This document shows, piece after piece, positions 26,521 to 34,353 of a DNA stretch of 64,000 nt (position 1 is its first letter; each line of letters starts with the position of its first letter). Below the pieces are notes generated by a model. The model was given only the letters and a program-made list of their open reading frames with translations, was not told the origin of the DNA and made no database searches. The translations under genes were made by a program, and so were the position numbers. Source of the stretch: Vicinamibacterales bacterium (GTDB lineage Bacteria > Acidobacteriota > Vicinamibacteria > Vicinamibacterales > JAKQTR01); the NCBI GenBank assembly GCA_025456345.1, contig JALOKU010000001.1, positions 83,758 through 147,757 of the forward strand, in the 5' to 3' direction.

Positions 26521-27258
26521 ATGCTGCAGGCTCCGCGCCTCCTCCCCGCAGGCGACAGCGCCATGGCCGTCGAGTTCGGCGACGGCATCGACGTGCGGAT
26601 CAACGCGCGGGTGCGGCTGTTGCAGCAGGCTCTCCGGGCCGGGGCGCATGCCGGCATCGTCGAGATGGTGCCCACGTACCGCTCGCTGATGGTGCACTAC
26701 GACCCGATGGTGCTGGCGCGCGAGGCCCTCGCAGACGTCATCATGACGACGGCGGGCCGGCTGCCGGAGCAGGTCCGCGAGGCGGCCAGGACGGTCGAGA
26801 TTCCGGTGAAGTACGGGGGCGAGGCCGGTCCTGATCTGGCGGATGTGGCCGCGGCTGCCGGTGTGGACGAGCAGGCCGTGGCCGAACTCCACGCCGGCGG
26901 CGAGTACGTCGTGTTCATGCTGGGGTTCATGCCGGGGTTTCCGTATCTCGGCGGCCTGCCGCCGGGCCTTGCGATGCCGAGGCTCGCATCGCCGAGAGCT
27001 GTGGTGCCGGCAGGGTCGGTCGGCATCGCTGGGGCGCAAACCGGCATTTATCCTACCGAGAGCCCGGGCGGATGGCGGATCATCGGGCGCACGCCGGTTT
27101 GTCTGTTCGATCCGCTTCGTTCGCCTCCGGCACTGCTCGAGGCCGGGGACCACGTTCGCTTCGTTCCCGTCGGCCAGACGGATTACGACGCGATCGCGCG
27201 TGAGGTGCAGGCGGGCACGTATCGTCCGGCCTCGCGCACCGGGAGCGGCGGCCGATGA
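26521..27258 (+). CDS. pxpB: 5-oxoprolinase subunit B (KipI / allophanate hydrolase subunit 1 type)
   Basis: 245 residues starting at ATG 26521, 2 nt after the pxpA stop. It has LLPAGDSAMAVEFGDGID at the N terminus, MVPTYRSLMVHYDP, FMLGFMPGFPYLGGLP and the C-terminal VPAGSVGIAGAQTGIYP with SPGGWRIIGRTP. These are the hallmarks of PxpB/KipI. It couples the ATP-dependent part of 5-oxoprolinase with PxpC. The last codons overlap the pxpC start (ATGA), so translation is coupled. Confidence 0.93.
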   Translation: MLQAPRLLPAGDSAMAVEFGDGIDVRINARVRLLQQALRAGAHAGIVEMVPTYRSLMVHYDPMVLAREALADVIMTTAGRLPEQVREAARTVEIPVKYGGEAGPDLADVAAAAGVDEQAVAELHAGGEYVVFMLGFMPGFPYLGGLPPGLAMPRLASPRAVVPAGSVGIAGAQTGIYPTESPGGWRIIGRTPVCLFDPLRSPPALLEAGDHVRFVPVGQTDYDAIAREVQAGTYRPASRTGSGGR

Positions 27259-28550
27259 CCGTCATCGCGGTGCTCGAGGCCGGTCTGCTGACGACGGTGC
27301 AGGACCTTGGCCGCTTCGGGTGGCAGCAGCACGGCGTGCCGGTGTCCGGTGCGATGGACGATTGGGCGCTGCGGGCGGCCAATCGGCTGGTTGGCAACGA
27401 CGAGAACGCCGCGGCGCTCGAGATCACACTGGCCGGTCCCGTGCTGCGCTTCGACGGGCCCGGCGTGATTGCGGTGACCGGCGCGGACCTGGGGGCGCGC
27501 CTCAACGGACGGCCGATGCCGCCGTGGCAGTCCGCCGCGGTGTCTGCGCGCGCCGAACTGACCTTTTCCGGCGCGCGCGACGGGATACGCGCCTACCTGG
27601 GCGTCGCCGGAGGCATCGACGTGCCGCTCGTGCTCGGCAGCCGCTCGACGCTGACCAGGTCGCGCCTGGGCGGCTTCATGGGGCGGGCCCTGGCAGCCGG
27701 CGATCGCGTGGCGGTTGGCGAGTGCGCGGACCCGTCGTGGTCGGTCCGCCGGCGGCTGCCCCGCGAACTGATCCCGGCGTACGGCCATGTCCACACCCTC
27801 CGGGTGGTGATGGGGCCGCAGGACGATCTCTTTGCGGGCGAGGGCATCCGGTGCTTCCTCTCGGAGACCTACACGCTGGCTTCGCAGTCCGACCGTGTCG
27901 GATGCCGGCTGACAGGGCCGCGGATTGGCCATCGCCGCGGGGCGGACATCGTCTCGGACGGCACGGCGTTCGGGTCGGTCCAGGTGAGCGGCGACGGCAT
28001 GCCGATCGTGCTGATGGCCGACCGCGGCACGACCGGCGGCTACACCAAGATTGCCACCGTCGCCAGCGCCGACCTGTCGCGCGTGGCGCAGGCGGCGCCG
28101 GGCGACCGCGTGAGGTTCGTGCAGGTTGGCGTCGACCAGGCACAGGCCCTTCTGCGCACCGCGCGAGCGCAGTTGGACCGCATCGTCCGCGAGGAGGCCT
28201 GGAAGGCACCCTCGGCGGGGATCTTCGAAGAAGACAGTGGCGCGCCGCTCGCCGCGCCGGCGTACGCCGAACTGGCGGACGCGCTCACCGTGCCGCTCGG
28301 TCCCGCGGCCCCTCGCGCGAACACCCTCTGCGCGGCCATGCCCGGCCTGGTCGTCTCGGTGGCGGTGGGTGCCGGCGACGTGGTCGCGGCCGGGCAGCCG
28401 CTGGTCGTCCTCGAGGCGATGAAGATGCAGAATCCCGTGCGGGCGCCGCGGGGCGGGCGCGTGGCCCGCGTGCTGGTGGCGGCGGGCGCGCAGGTGGATG
28501 GCGGCGCGCCGCTCATCGAGTTCGAGGACGCGGACGCACGGAGGACATGA
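27255..28550 (+). CDS. pxpC: 5-oxoprolinase subunit C (KipA type) fused to a C-terminal biotinyl-lipoyl domain
   Basis: 431 residues. Residues about 1-310 form the PxpC/KipA/AHS2 domain: GLLTTVQDLGRFGWQQHGVP, SGAMDDWALRAANRLVGN, GVAGGIDVP and SDGTAFGSVQVSGDGMP. After a linker, residues about 350-425 form a biotinyl domain with LVVLEAMKMQNPVRAPRGG, where K390 is the expected biotinylation site. Urea carboxylase and related enzymes join AHS1/AHS2 domains with a biotin carrier, so a biotin-dependent carboxyl transfer is possible. No biotin carboxylase gene lies in this window. Overlaps pxpB by 4 nt. Confidence 0.9.
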   Translation: MTVIAVLEAGLLTTVQDLGRFGWQQHGVPVSGAMDDWALRAANRLVGNDENAAALEITLAGPVLRFDGPGVIAVTGADLGARLNGRPMPPWQSAAVSARAELTFSGARDGIRAYLGVAGGIDVPLVLGSRSTLTRSRLGGFMGRALAAGDRVAVGECADPSWSVRRRLPRELIPAYGHVHTLRVVMGPQDDLFAGEGIRCFLSETYTLASQSDRVGCRLTGPRIGHRRGADIVSDGTAFGSVQVSGDGMPIVLMADRGTTGGYTKIATVASADLSRVAQAAPGDRVRFVQVGVDQAQALLRTARAQLDRIVREEAWKAPSAGIFEEDSGAPLAAPAYAELADALTVPLGPAAPRANTLCAAMPGLVVSVAVGAGDVVAAGQPLVVLEAMKMQNPVRAPRGGRVARVLVAAGAQVDGGAPLIEFEDADARRT

Positions 28551-28554
28551 GCCG

Positions 28555-29805
28555 ATGGCAGCGCAGCAGGAGGACCGCGGGCTGATGGCGTGGTGGCGAG
28601 CCGGGACGCCCGAAGGCCGCCGGGCGCTCGTGGCCGGCAGCCTCGGGTGGATGCTCGACAGCTTCGACGTGATGCTCTACGCGCTGGTGCTTGCCGCCCT
28701 CATGAAAGACCTCGGCATGGCCAAGCTCACGGCCGGCCTGCTGGGTTCCGCGACGCTCGTGGCCTCGGCCTTCGGCGGCCTGCTGTTCGGGATCCTGGCG
28801 GACCGCTGCGGCCGCACGCGTGCCCTCATCTCGAGCATCCTGATCTACTCCATCTTCACCGCCGCGTGCGGGTTCGCGCAGACCGTGGCCCAGCTCGCCG
28901 TCTTCCGCGTGTTCCTGGGGCTGGGGATGGGCGGCACGTGGGCGAGCGGGGCGGCGCTGGTGTCGGAGACCTGGTCCGCCGAGCACCGCGGCAAGGCGCT
29001 CGGCTTCATGCAGAGCGCGTGGGCCGTCGGGTACGGGCTGGCGGCGCTCGTGGTGGCCGTCGTCATGCCGATCTGGGGATGGCGGGCCGTGTTCTTCGTC
29101 GGCGTGCTGCCCGCGCTGGTGACGGTGTGGGTCCAGGGCCGGGTCGAGGAGCCCGCCCTCTGGCGCGCCAGGAAGGCGTCGGCGCCGGCCGGGCGGAGCC
29201 GGCTGGCCGACGTGTTCCGCGGCAAGCTGGGGCGCCTCACCATCGCGGTCACGCTCATGAACGCCTGCACGATGTTCGGCTGGTGGGGGTTCAACCAGTG
29301 GATCCCCGCGTACCTCTCGCTGCCCGCCGCGGATGGCGGCATCGGCCTCAGCACGAGAATGATGTCGGGCTTCATCATCGCCATGCAGGTGGGCATGTGG
29401 TTCGGTTACGTCACCTTCGGGTTCATCAGCGACCGGGTCGGACGCAAGCGCGCCTACGTCGCCTATCTGCTGACCGCCGCCGTGTTGATGCTCGCGTACA
29501 CCGTCACGCGGCACCCCCCCGCCCTGCTCCTGCTCGGACCCGTCGTCGCCTTCTTCGCCACCGGGTACTTCACCGGCTTCGGCGCGGTGACGGCGGAGAT
29601 CTACCCGACCGAGATCCGCGCGAGCGCGCAGGGATTCACCTACAACATCGGTCGCATCGGGAGCGCCGTCGCGCCATGGGCCGTCGGCCGATTGGCGGAG
29701 ACCAGCGGCTTCGGCGCCGCTTTTTCGCTGTCGGCCGTGGCCTTTGCCTGCGCGGCCGTCATCTGGCGCTGGATTCCCGAAACCCGGGGCCGCGACCTCG
29801 CCTAG
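28555..29805 (+). CDS. MFS transporter (metabolite:proton symporter type), last gene of the pxp operon
   Basis: 416 residues and twelve membrane segments. The MFS loop motif is in GILADRCGRTRALI, with a second copy at GFISDRVGRKRAYV, and FLGLGMGGTWASGAALVSETW is typical of the aromatic acid/sialate-like MFS groups. The start is ATG 28555, 4 nt after the pxpC stop, with GGAGG 10 nt upstream. The tight spacing to pxpABC suggests it imports 5-oxoproline or a related acid (inference). Confidence 0.85.
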   Translation: MAAQQEDRGLMAWWRAGTPEGRRALVAGSLGWMLDSFDVMLYALVLAALMKDLGMAKLTAGLLGSATLVASAFGGLLFGILADRCGRTRALISSILIYSIFTAACGFAQTVAQLAVFRVFLGLGMGGTWASGAALVSETWSAEHRGKALGFMQSAWAVGYGLAALVVAVVMPIWGWRAVFFVGVLPALVTVWVQGRVEEPALWRARKASAPAGRSRLADVFRGKLGRLTIAVTLMNACTMFGWWGFNQWIPAYLSLPAADGGIGLSTRMMSGFIIAMQVGMWFGYVTFGFISDRVGRKRAYVAYLLTAAVLMLAYTVTRHPPALLLLGPVVAFFATGYFTGFGAVTAEIYPTEIRASAQGFTYNIGRIGSAVAPWAVGRLAETSGFGAAFSLSAVAFACAAVIWRWIPETRGRDLA

Positions 29806-29815
29806 ACGCGGGAAT

Positions 29816-29831
29816 GGTGCCAGGCACCTTT
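29816..29831. terminator. Short palindrome with T-run between convergent genes; possible interspersed repeat
   Basis: GGTGCC-A-GGCACC (29816-29828) is followed by TTT on the plus strand, in the 28-bp gap between the MFS and MBOAT genes. It can act as a weak terminator. Similar GGTGCC/GGCACC palindromes are, as I recall, dispersed in many bacterial genomes. Only one copy is here. Confidence 0.45.
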
Positions 29832-29833
29832 CG

Positions 29834-31306
29834 TTAGAAGCGGAAGTAGATGAAGTCGAGCGACGTGGTGCTGCGAAGGACGAGAATGCCGGCGACGAGC
29901 AGGCCGGCGAGCAGCGCCTGGGCGGCCACCACCCACGGCACCGGCTGCGCTTCCTCGCGCACCATCGCGGCCCCGAGATCACGCCCGCCCAACTGCACCC
30001 ACAGGCTCTGCACCCACAGCGGGATCGAATACAGCAAGGCCAGGAAGAACAGGTAGGCGCCGGTCCGCCGCCCGAGCACGGTCGACTCGAACGGCGACAG
30101 GCCGAGATGCCGGACGAGTTGAGCGAGATCGGTTTCCCTGAAGAACAGCCAGCCGAGGCTGGTGAGCAGGAACATCCCGGCGATCTGCAGCGGGGCCAGC
30201 CACCGGCGCGTCCGGCGCCGCCGTTTCCGCATCGCGCCGACGATGCGCGCCAGGGCCAGCAGCACGCCGTGATAGGCACCCCAGATGACGAAGTTCCAGC
30301 TGGCGCCGTGCCAGAGTCCGGCCGTCAGCATGGTGAGGATCATCCCGCCCGAGTACGCCCACGTCGCGGCATCGATCCGCAAGCGCCGTTCCGGGGGCAG
30401 CCGGTCCGAGATGCGGTAGGCCACCGGCAGGAACAGGTAGTCGCGGAACCAGGTCGAGAGGGAGATGTTCCAGCGGCGCCAGAACTCGGCCGGCCCCTTC
30501 GCCAGGTACGGGTGTTCGAAGTTCTTGATGAGATCGATGCCGAGCCATGCCGCCACGCCGCGGGCGATGTCCGCGTAGGCGGAGAAGTCCGCGTAGATCT
30601 GGATGCCGAACGCGAACACGCCAGCCCAGAGCACGTAGAACTCGGGCGACTGGAGTGCGAACACCTTGTTCGCGATCACGCCGACGTTGTCGGCGATGAC
30701 GAGCTTCTTGAAGAAGCCCCACGCGAGCAGCAGGGTGGCGTCGCGCGCGGCCGGCGCCGAGAACCGTCGCGCGCGCTCGATCTGCGGCAGCAGGGTCGTG
30801 GCGCGCATGATGGGCCCGGCGAGCAGGCTGGGGAAGAACGCGATGAAGGCGCCAACGTCGATGAGGCTTCTCCGGGCCGGCGTGCGACGCCAGTACACGT
30901 CGATGACGTAGCTGAGCGCCTGAAACGTGTAGAACGAGATGCCGACGGGCAGCACGACGTGCAGCGCAGGCTTCGGCACGTGCCAGCCCGCCATTGCCAG
31001 GACCGCCGCGACGTTGTCGGCAAAGAAGTTGAAGTACTTGAAGAACCCCAGGAGCCCGAGGTTGGCCGCCACAGCCAGCCACAGGAACGCCTTCCGGCGC
31101 GCGGGCCGCAGGTCCATGCCGAGGGCGGCCCCGTAGTCGACGGCGGTCGTGGCGGCGATGAGCACCAGGAACCACGGGTGCACCCACCCGTAGAACACGT
31201 AGCTCCCGGCGAGCAGGAGGACGTTCTGGCCGCGGCGGGGCAGCGCCCAGTACGCCGCCACGAACACGACCATGAAAATCGCGAAGTCCAGGCTGGCGAA
31301 GATCAC
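29834..31306 (-). CDS. MBOAT-family membrane O-acyltransferase (AlgI-like)
   Basis: 490 residues with about eleven membrane segments. The AlgI/DltB-type signatures are present: SYVFYGWVHPWFLVLI, LPVGISFYTFQALSYVIDVY, FEHPYLAKGPAEFWRRWNISL and the catalytic histidine in GLWHGASWNFVIWG. These enzymes move acyl (usually acetyl) groups across the membrane onto surface polymers. The partner gene is upstream and overlaps by 4 nt. No alginate genes are nearby, so the polymer is unknown. Confidence 0.92.
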   Translation of the reverse strand: MIFASLDFAIFMVVFVAAYWALPRRGQNVLLLAGSYVFYGWVHPWFLVLIAATTAVDYGAALGMDLRPARRKAFLWLAVAANLGLLGFFKYFNFFADNVAAVLAMAGWHVPKPALHVVLPVGISFYTFQALSYVIDVYWRRTPARRSLIDVGAFIAFFPSLLAGPIMRATTLLPQIERARRFSAPAARDATLLLAWGFFKKLVIADNVGVIANKVFALQSPEFYVLWAGVFAFGIQIYADFSAYADIARGVAAWLGIDLIKNFEHPYLAKGPAEFWRRWNISLSTWFRDYLFLPVAYRISDRLPPERRLRIDAATWAYSGGMILTMLTAGLWHGASWNFVIWGAYHGVLLALARIVGAMRKRRRRTRRWLAPLQIAGMFLLTSLGWLFFRETDLAQLVRHLGLSPFESTVLGRRTGAYLFFLALLYSIPLWVQSLWVQLGGRDLGAAMVREEAQPVPWVVAAQALLAGLLVAGILVLRSTTSLDFIYFRF

Positions 31307-32352
31307 CGGAAGATCTCCGGGTTCTTCCGGAAAAAGAGCTCCGTGTAGGCTTGCCGGAAGGCCTTCTTCACATGATCGCCGTCCTCGTAGACCGAGAGCG
31401 GCTGGTCCGGATCGCCCCAGTCGTCGTGGAAGATGGCTCCGTTCGACTCCAGGTAGGCCCGCAGCTTCCGCACGTACTCCTGGAGCGCCGGCGACTGCGG
31501 CGCGGGGCCGTCCGCAGCCGGCCGGCGCTGGACGCGGACGAAGGCGACGCGGACTCCGGACCTCTGCGACAGGCGCAGGATCTCGGGCAGCACCGACGTG
31601 GGGAGGAGTCGATCGAAATCGAGGGCCTCGCCGCCCGGCGCGGCCATGTCGGCGGCCGCCATCGGGCGCAGCGCCTCGAGGGTGAAGACCTCGTTGTTGA
31701 TCGCGTCGAGCAGTGTCTTGCGGGCGCGCCGCGCGGCCGACCAGGCGACCGGCGCCCTGATGATGATGGGCTCGAGCCAGGCGCGGGTCTGGTCGTACTG
31801 GTAGGCGCGGCGGATCGCGCCATGCAGCCGGTAGAAGGCCCCCCGCGCACGCGCCGCGAGGATCTCGTCGAGCACGGGCTCCTGGTTCTTCGCCACGCGG
31901 TCGAGCGCCGACGGGTAGACGCGGAACAGCGTGTCCGTGAGGTTCTCGTCGCGAAAGAAGAACACCACGACCCTGGGCCGGAGCCCGGCGTTGATGACGA
32001 GGTTCTTGAACGCGAGGTACCAGTAGGCCGGCCCCGATCCCGGGTGAAACAGGGCCGCGGCGCCGTGGCCGCCGATGAGCCTCGACAGGTGGCCGGGATC
32101 GATGCGGGTGCCGGCCATCGAGTCGCCGATCAGGATGTAATCGTTGGCGGCCTCGCGCAGCGACGCGACGGCGTCGCTGTCGAACGGCGCCCGCACCCGG
32201 GGCGATTCGATCGAGGGGATGTAGCTGGGCGCCGCGTCAGGCGGCCGGACGGCGCGATTCACGGCGCGGAGGCCGAGCGGGACAAGGACGGCACCCAGCA
32301 GGACGGCCAGCAGCGCGGCGCTGCGGCGCAGACGGACCCTCGACTCGCTCAT
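31303..32352 (-). CDS. Membrane-anchored SGNH/AlgJ-like partner of the MBOAT acyltransferase
   Basis: 349 residues with one N-terminal membrane segment (about 10-30). The SGNH block I serine is in NDYILIGDSMAGTRIDP, a later motif is VVVFFFRDENLTDT, and the C-terminal DGDHVKKAF may hold the histidine. AlgJ/AlgX-like proteins take the acyl group from the MBOAT protein to the polysaccharide. The overlap ATGA with the MBOAT gene (31303-31306) argues for a two-protein machine. Confidence 0.8.
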   Translation of the reverse strand: MSESRVRLRRSAALLAVLLGAVLVPLGLRAVNRAVRPPDAAPSYIPSIESPRVRAPFDSDAVASLREAANDYILIGDSMAGTRIDPGHLSRLIGGHGAAALFHPGSGPAYWYLAFKNLVINAGLRPRVVVFFFRDENLTDTLFRVYPSALDRVAKNQEPVLDEILAARARGAFYRLHGAIRRAYQYDQTRAWLEPIIIRAPVAWSAARRARKTLLDAINNEVFTLEALRPMAAADMAAPGGEALDFDRLLPTSVLPEILRLSQRSGVRVAFVRVQRRPAADGPAPQSPALQEYVRKLRAYLESNGAIFHDDWGDPDQPLSVYEDGDHVKKAFRQAYTELFFRKNPEIFR

Positions 32353-32373
32353 GCGCGTGGCCGGCGGGCCGGG

Positions 32374-33867
32374 CTACGTGCCGGCGTGTGCGACCTCCGG
32401 GAACAGCTTCACGAGGTCCTCCCTCCGCGGCGGCGGCGTCAGGAGGCTCACCACGACGAGCAGGCCGATGGAGATGACGGCCGCAGGATAGAAGCTGGGG
32501 ATGCCCCACGCGTCGGTGCCGATCATGACGGAGGGCGCAAGGTAGGGCAGGAGCACTTCGAAGAACACCGTGGCCAGCGCGCCGCCCACAATCGAGGCCA
32601 CGCCGCCCTGGCGCGTCGCCCGCTTCCAGGTCAGGGCCGCGAAAAGCGCCGGCGTCACCGAGACGCCATACATGGTGTAGGCGAAATAGGCGTACCGCAG
32701 CACCGAGATCTCCGACTCGAGGTAGGTCGGGATGAAGATCATCAGGAAGGCGCACAGCCCCATGACGACGATGAAGACTTTCTGGAGGCCGACCATCTTC
32801 TCGGGATCCGACGCCGGGTTGATCATCTTCTGATAGATGTCGCGGATGACGTTCGAGCTCGACGACAGCAGGTAGTTCATGCCGGTCGAGAGCACGACGG
32901 CGCACGCCGCCCCGAGCAGCAGCACGCCGACCGGCGTCGGCACCATGTAGCGCGCGGCGTTCAGCACGAGCGACCGGCCGCTCCAGTTCAGGTGGTGCTC
33001 GACGTTGTAGGACGCCGCGTACACCGCGATGCCGATGACGATGGTCTCGACGACGATCGTGCCGACGATCCAGATGGCCGTCGCCTTCTTCGCTTCGGCC
33101 GGCGACTTGGCCGCGTAAAACTTCTGGTACATCGACTGCACGCCGAGCAGCAGGAACAGCGTGGAGAGGAAATAGCTGAGCGCCTTCAGCGCGGGATACT
33201 TGCCGAAGTCGGGCGAGAACACCGCGAAGTGCCCGGGCGGCAGGACGTCGCGCGCGTGCGACCATCCGCCCGCCGTCGAGACGACGAAGGGAAGCGCGAG
33301 CAGGCAGGCCGACACGATGATGATACCGTTGGGCAGGTCCGTGTGCGCCACGGCGACCATGCCGCCGATGGTCACGAACATGATCACGAAGATGGCCGCG
33401 ATGATCTGGCCCACTTCGGGCGAGATCGCCCCGTCGGTGACGACGTTGAGGATCTCGCCCCCGGCCCGGAACTGGTACGAGACGATGGTGGTGAACGCGA
33501 TGATGAGCGCAATCGCCCCGAACAAACGGGCGAACCGGCCGTAGCGGACCTCCAGGATGTCCCCGATCGTGTACTGGCCGAACGTGCGGATCTTCGCCGC
33601 GATGAAGTAGATGATCGCAATGCCCAGGAACGCCCCGGCGGGCTGCCAGACCGCGCTCCAGCCCGCGTAGGAGGCGAACTCCGCGCCGGCGATGAACGTG
33701 CCGGACCCGATCCACGTGCAGACCAGCGTGAAGACCATCTTGGTGAGCGACAGGCTCCGCCCGGCCACCATGAAGTCGTCCTGCGACTTGATCTGCCGTG
33801 AACGGTAGATGTTGTACCCGGTCAGCACCAGCAGGTACGCCAGGATCACGTACAGGTAAACGCTCAC
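32374..33867 (-). CDS. Sodium:solute symporter (SSS family)
   Basis: 497 residues from a GTG at 33867 with AGGAGG upstream. Thirteen or so membrane segments with SSS hallmarks: SQDDFMVAGRSLSL, CTWIGSGTFIAGAEFASYAG, the TIGDILEVRYGR segment and STGMNYLLSSSSNVIRDIYQK, which holds sodium-site serines. The substrate cannot be read from sequence. The next gene on this strand, the SGNH protein, starts 21 nt downstream, but shares no evident function. Confidence 0.9.
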   Translation of the reverse strand: MSVYLYVILAYLLVLTGYNIYRSRQIKSQDDFMVAGRSLSLTKMVFTLVCTWIGSGTFIAGAEFASYAGWSAVWQPAGAFLGIAIIYFIAAKIRTFGQYTIGDILEVRYGRFARLFGAIALIIAFTTIVSYQFRAGGEILNVVTDGAISPEVGQIIAAIFVIMFVTIGGMVAVAHTDLPNGIIIVSACLLALPFVVSTAGGWSHARDVLPPGHFAVFSPDFGKYPALKALSYFLSTLFLLLGVQSMYQKFYAAKSPAEAKKATAIWIVGTIVVETIVIGIAVYAASYNVEHHLNWSGRSLVLNAARYMVPTPVGVLLLGAACAVVLSTGMNYLLSSSSNVIRDIYQKMINPASDPEKMVGLQKVFIVVMGLCAFLMIFIPTYLESEISVLRYAYFAYTMYGVSVTPALFAALTWKRATRQGGVASIVGGALATVFFEVLLPYLAPSVMIGTDAWGIPSFYPAAVISIGLLVVVSLLTPPPRREDLVKLFPEVAHAGT

Positions 33868-33904
33868 GGAACCTCCTACGCGGTTCGATGGTGAAAACCG
33901 GTGC

Positions 33905-33913
33905 AGGATAGCA
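33905..33913 (-). promoter_or_regulatory. Extended -10 promoter element (TGCTATCCT) of the symporter gene
   Basis: On the minus strand TG-C-TATCCT is an extended -10 with predicted start near 33898, giving a leader of about 30 nt with AGGAGG before the GTG at 33867. A G-rich heptamer array lies just upstream of it. Confidence 0.45.
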
Positions 33914-33931
33914 CAGGTGGCGGCGGCTTCA

Positions 33932-33966
33932 GGGGAGAGGCGAGAGGGAACAGGGGAGAGGGGAGC
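33932..33966 (+). repeat. Array of five 7-bp G-rich units
   Basis: Five contiguous heptamers: GGGGAGA, GGCGAGA, GGGAACA, GGGGAGA, GGGGAGC. This is the same unit family as the arrays at 17608, 47947 and 48533, but more degenerate. It lies between yggX and the symporter promoter, about 20 bp upstream of the -10. Confidence 0.7.
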
Positions 33967-33981
33967 GACAAGTCCACCCTC

Positions 33982-34007
33982 GCGCGGCGCCACGATCGGC
34001 GCCGCGC
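33982..34007. other. Perfect 10-bp inverted repeat downstream of yggX
   Basis: GCGCGGCGCC (33982-33991) and GGCGCCGCGC (33998-34007) form a stem with a 6-nt loop, 43 nt past the yggX stop. It has no T-run but is the strongest hairpin here and may end or stabilise the yggX transcript. Confidence 0.5.
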
Positions 34008-34049
34008 CGGCGGAGGCCGTCACTGCGGAAATGCCGGGCGAACCGGACG

Positions 34050-34325
34050 CTACTTCGTGCCGGGCGGCACGAAGTCGGCCGGCGGCGCGGCGCCCTGGCC
34101 GAAGAAGAACTCGGTCATCTGCTTCGCCATCAGCTCCTGCGCCTCCTTCTGGAACGGGAGCAGGCGGTACTCGTTGAGGATCATCTTCATCCGCTCTTCC
34201 CAGAGCTTCCACGCCTCGGCGGAGACGCTGTCGTACACGCGCTGGCCGAGTTCCCCAGGCCAGGGCGGCGAATCGAGACCGGGCAGTTCCTTGCCGAACT
34301 TCACGCAGTGGACCATGCGGCTCAT
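34050..34325 (-). CDS. yggX: Probable Fe(2+)-trafficking protein YggX
   Basis: 91 residues from ATG 34325 (GGAGAC upstream). The YggX pattern is clear: MVHCVKFGKELPGLD, PPWPGELGQRVYDSVSAEAWKLW, MILNEYRLLPF and the terminal MTEFFFGQGAAPPADF. The reactive cysteine is at residue 7. YggX protects iron-sulfur clusters and limits oxidative damage in enterobacteria. It is usually beside mutY; here it follows a molybdopterin Fe-S oxidoreductase gene with a 28-nt gap. Confidence 0.93.
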   Translation of the reverse strand: MSRMVHCVKFGKELPGLDSPPWPGELGQRVYDSVSAEAWKLWEERMKMILNEYRLLPFQKEAQELMAKQMTEFFFGQGAAPPADFVPPGTK

Positions 34326-34353
34326 ATCAGGTCTCCAGGATGAGGAGTCAGAC

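Noticed and set aside
31351..33801. 816-residue open frame on the plus strand
   Set aside because: Low-complexity shadow of the SGNH and symporter genes, which have clear motifs on the minus strand.
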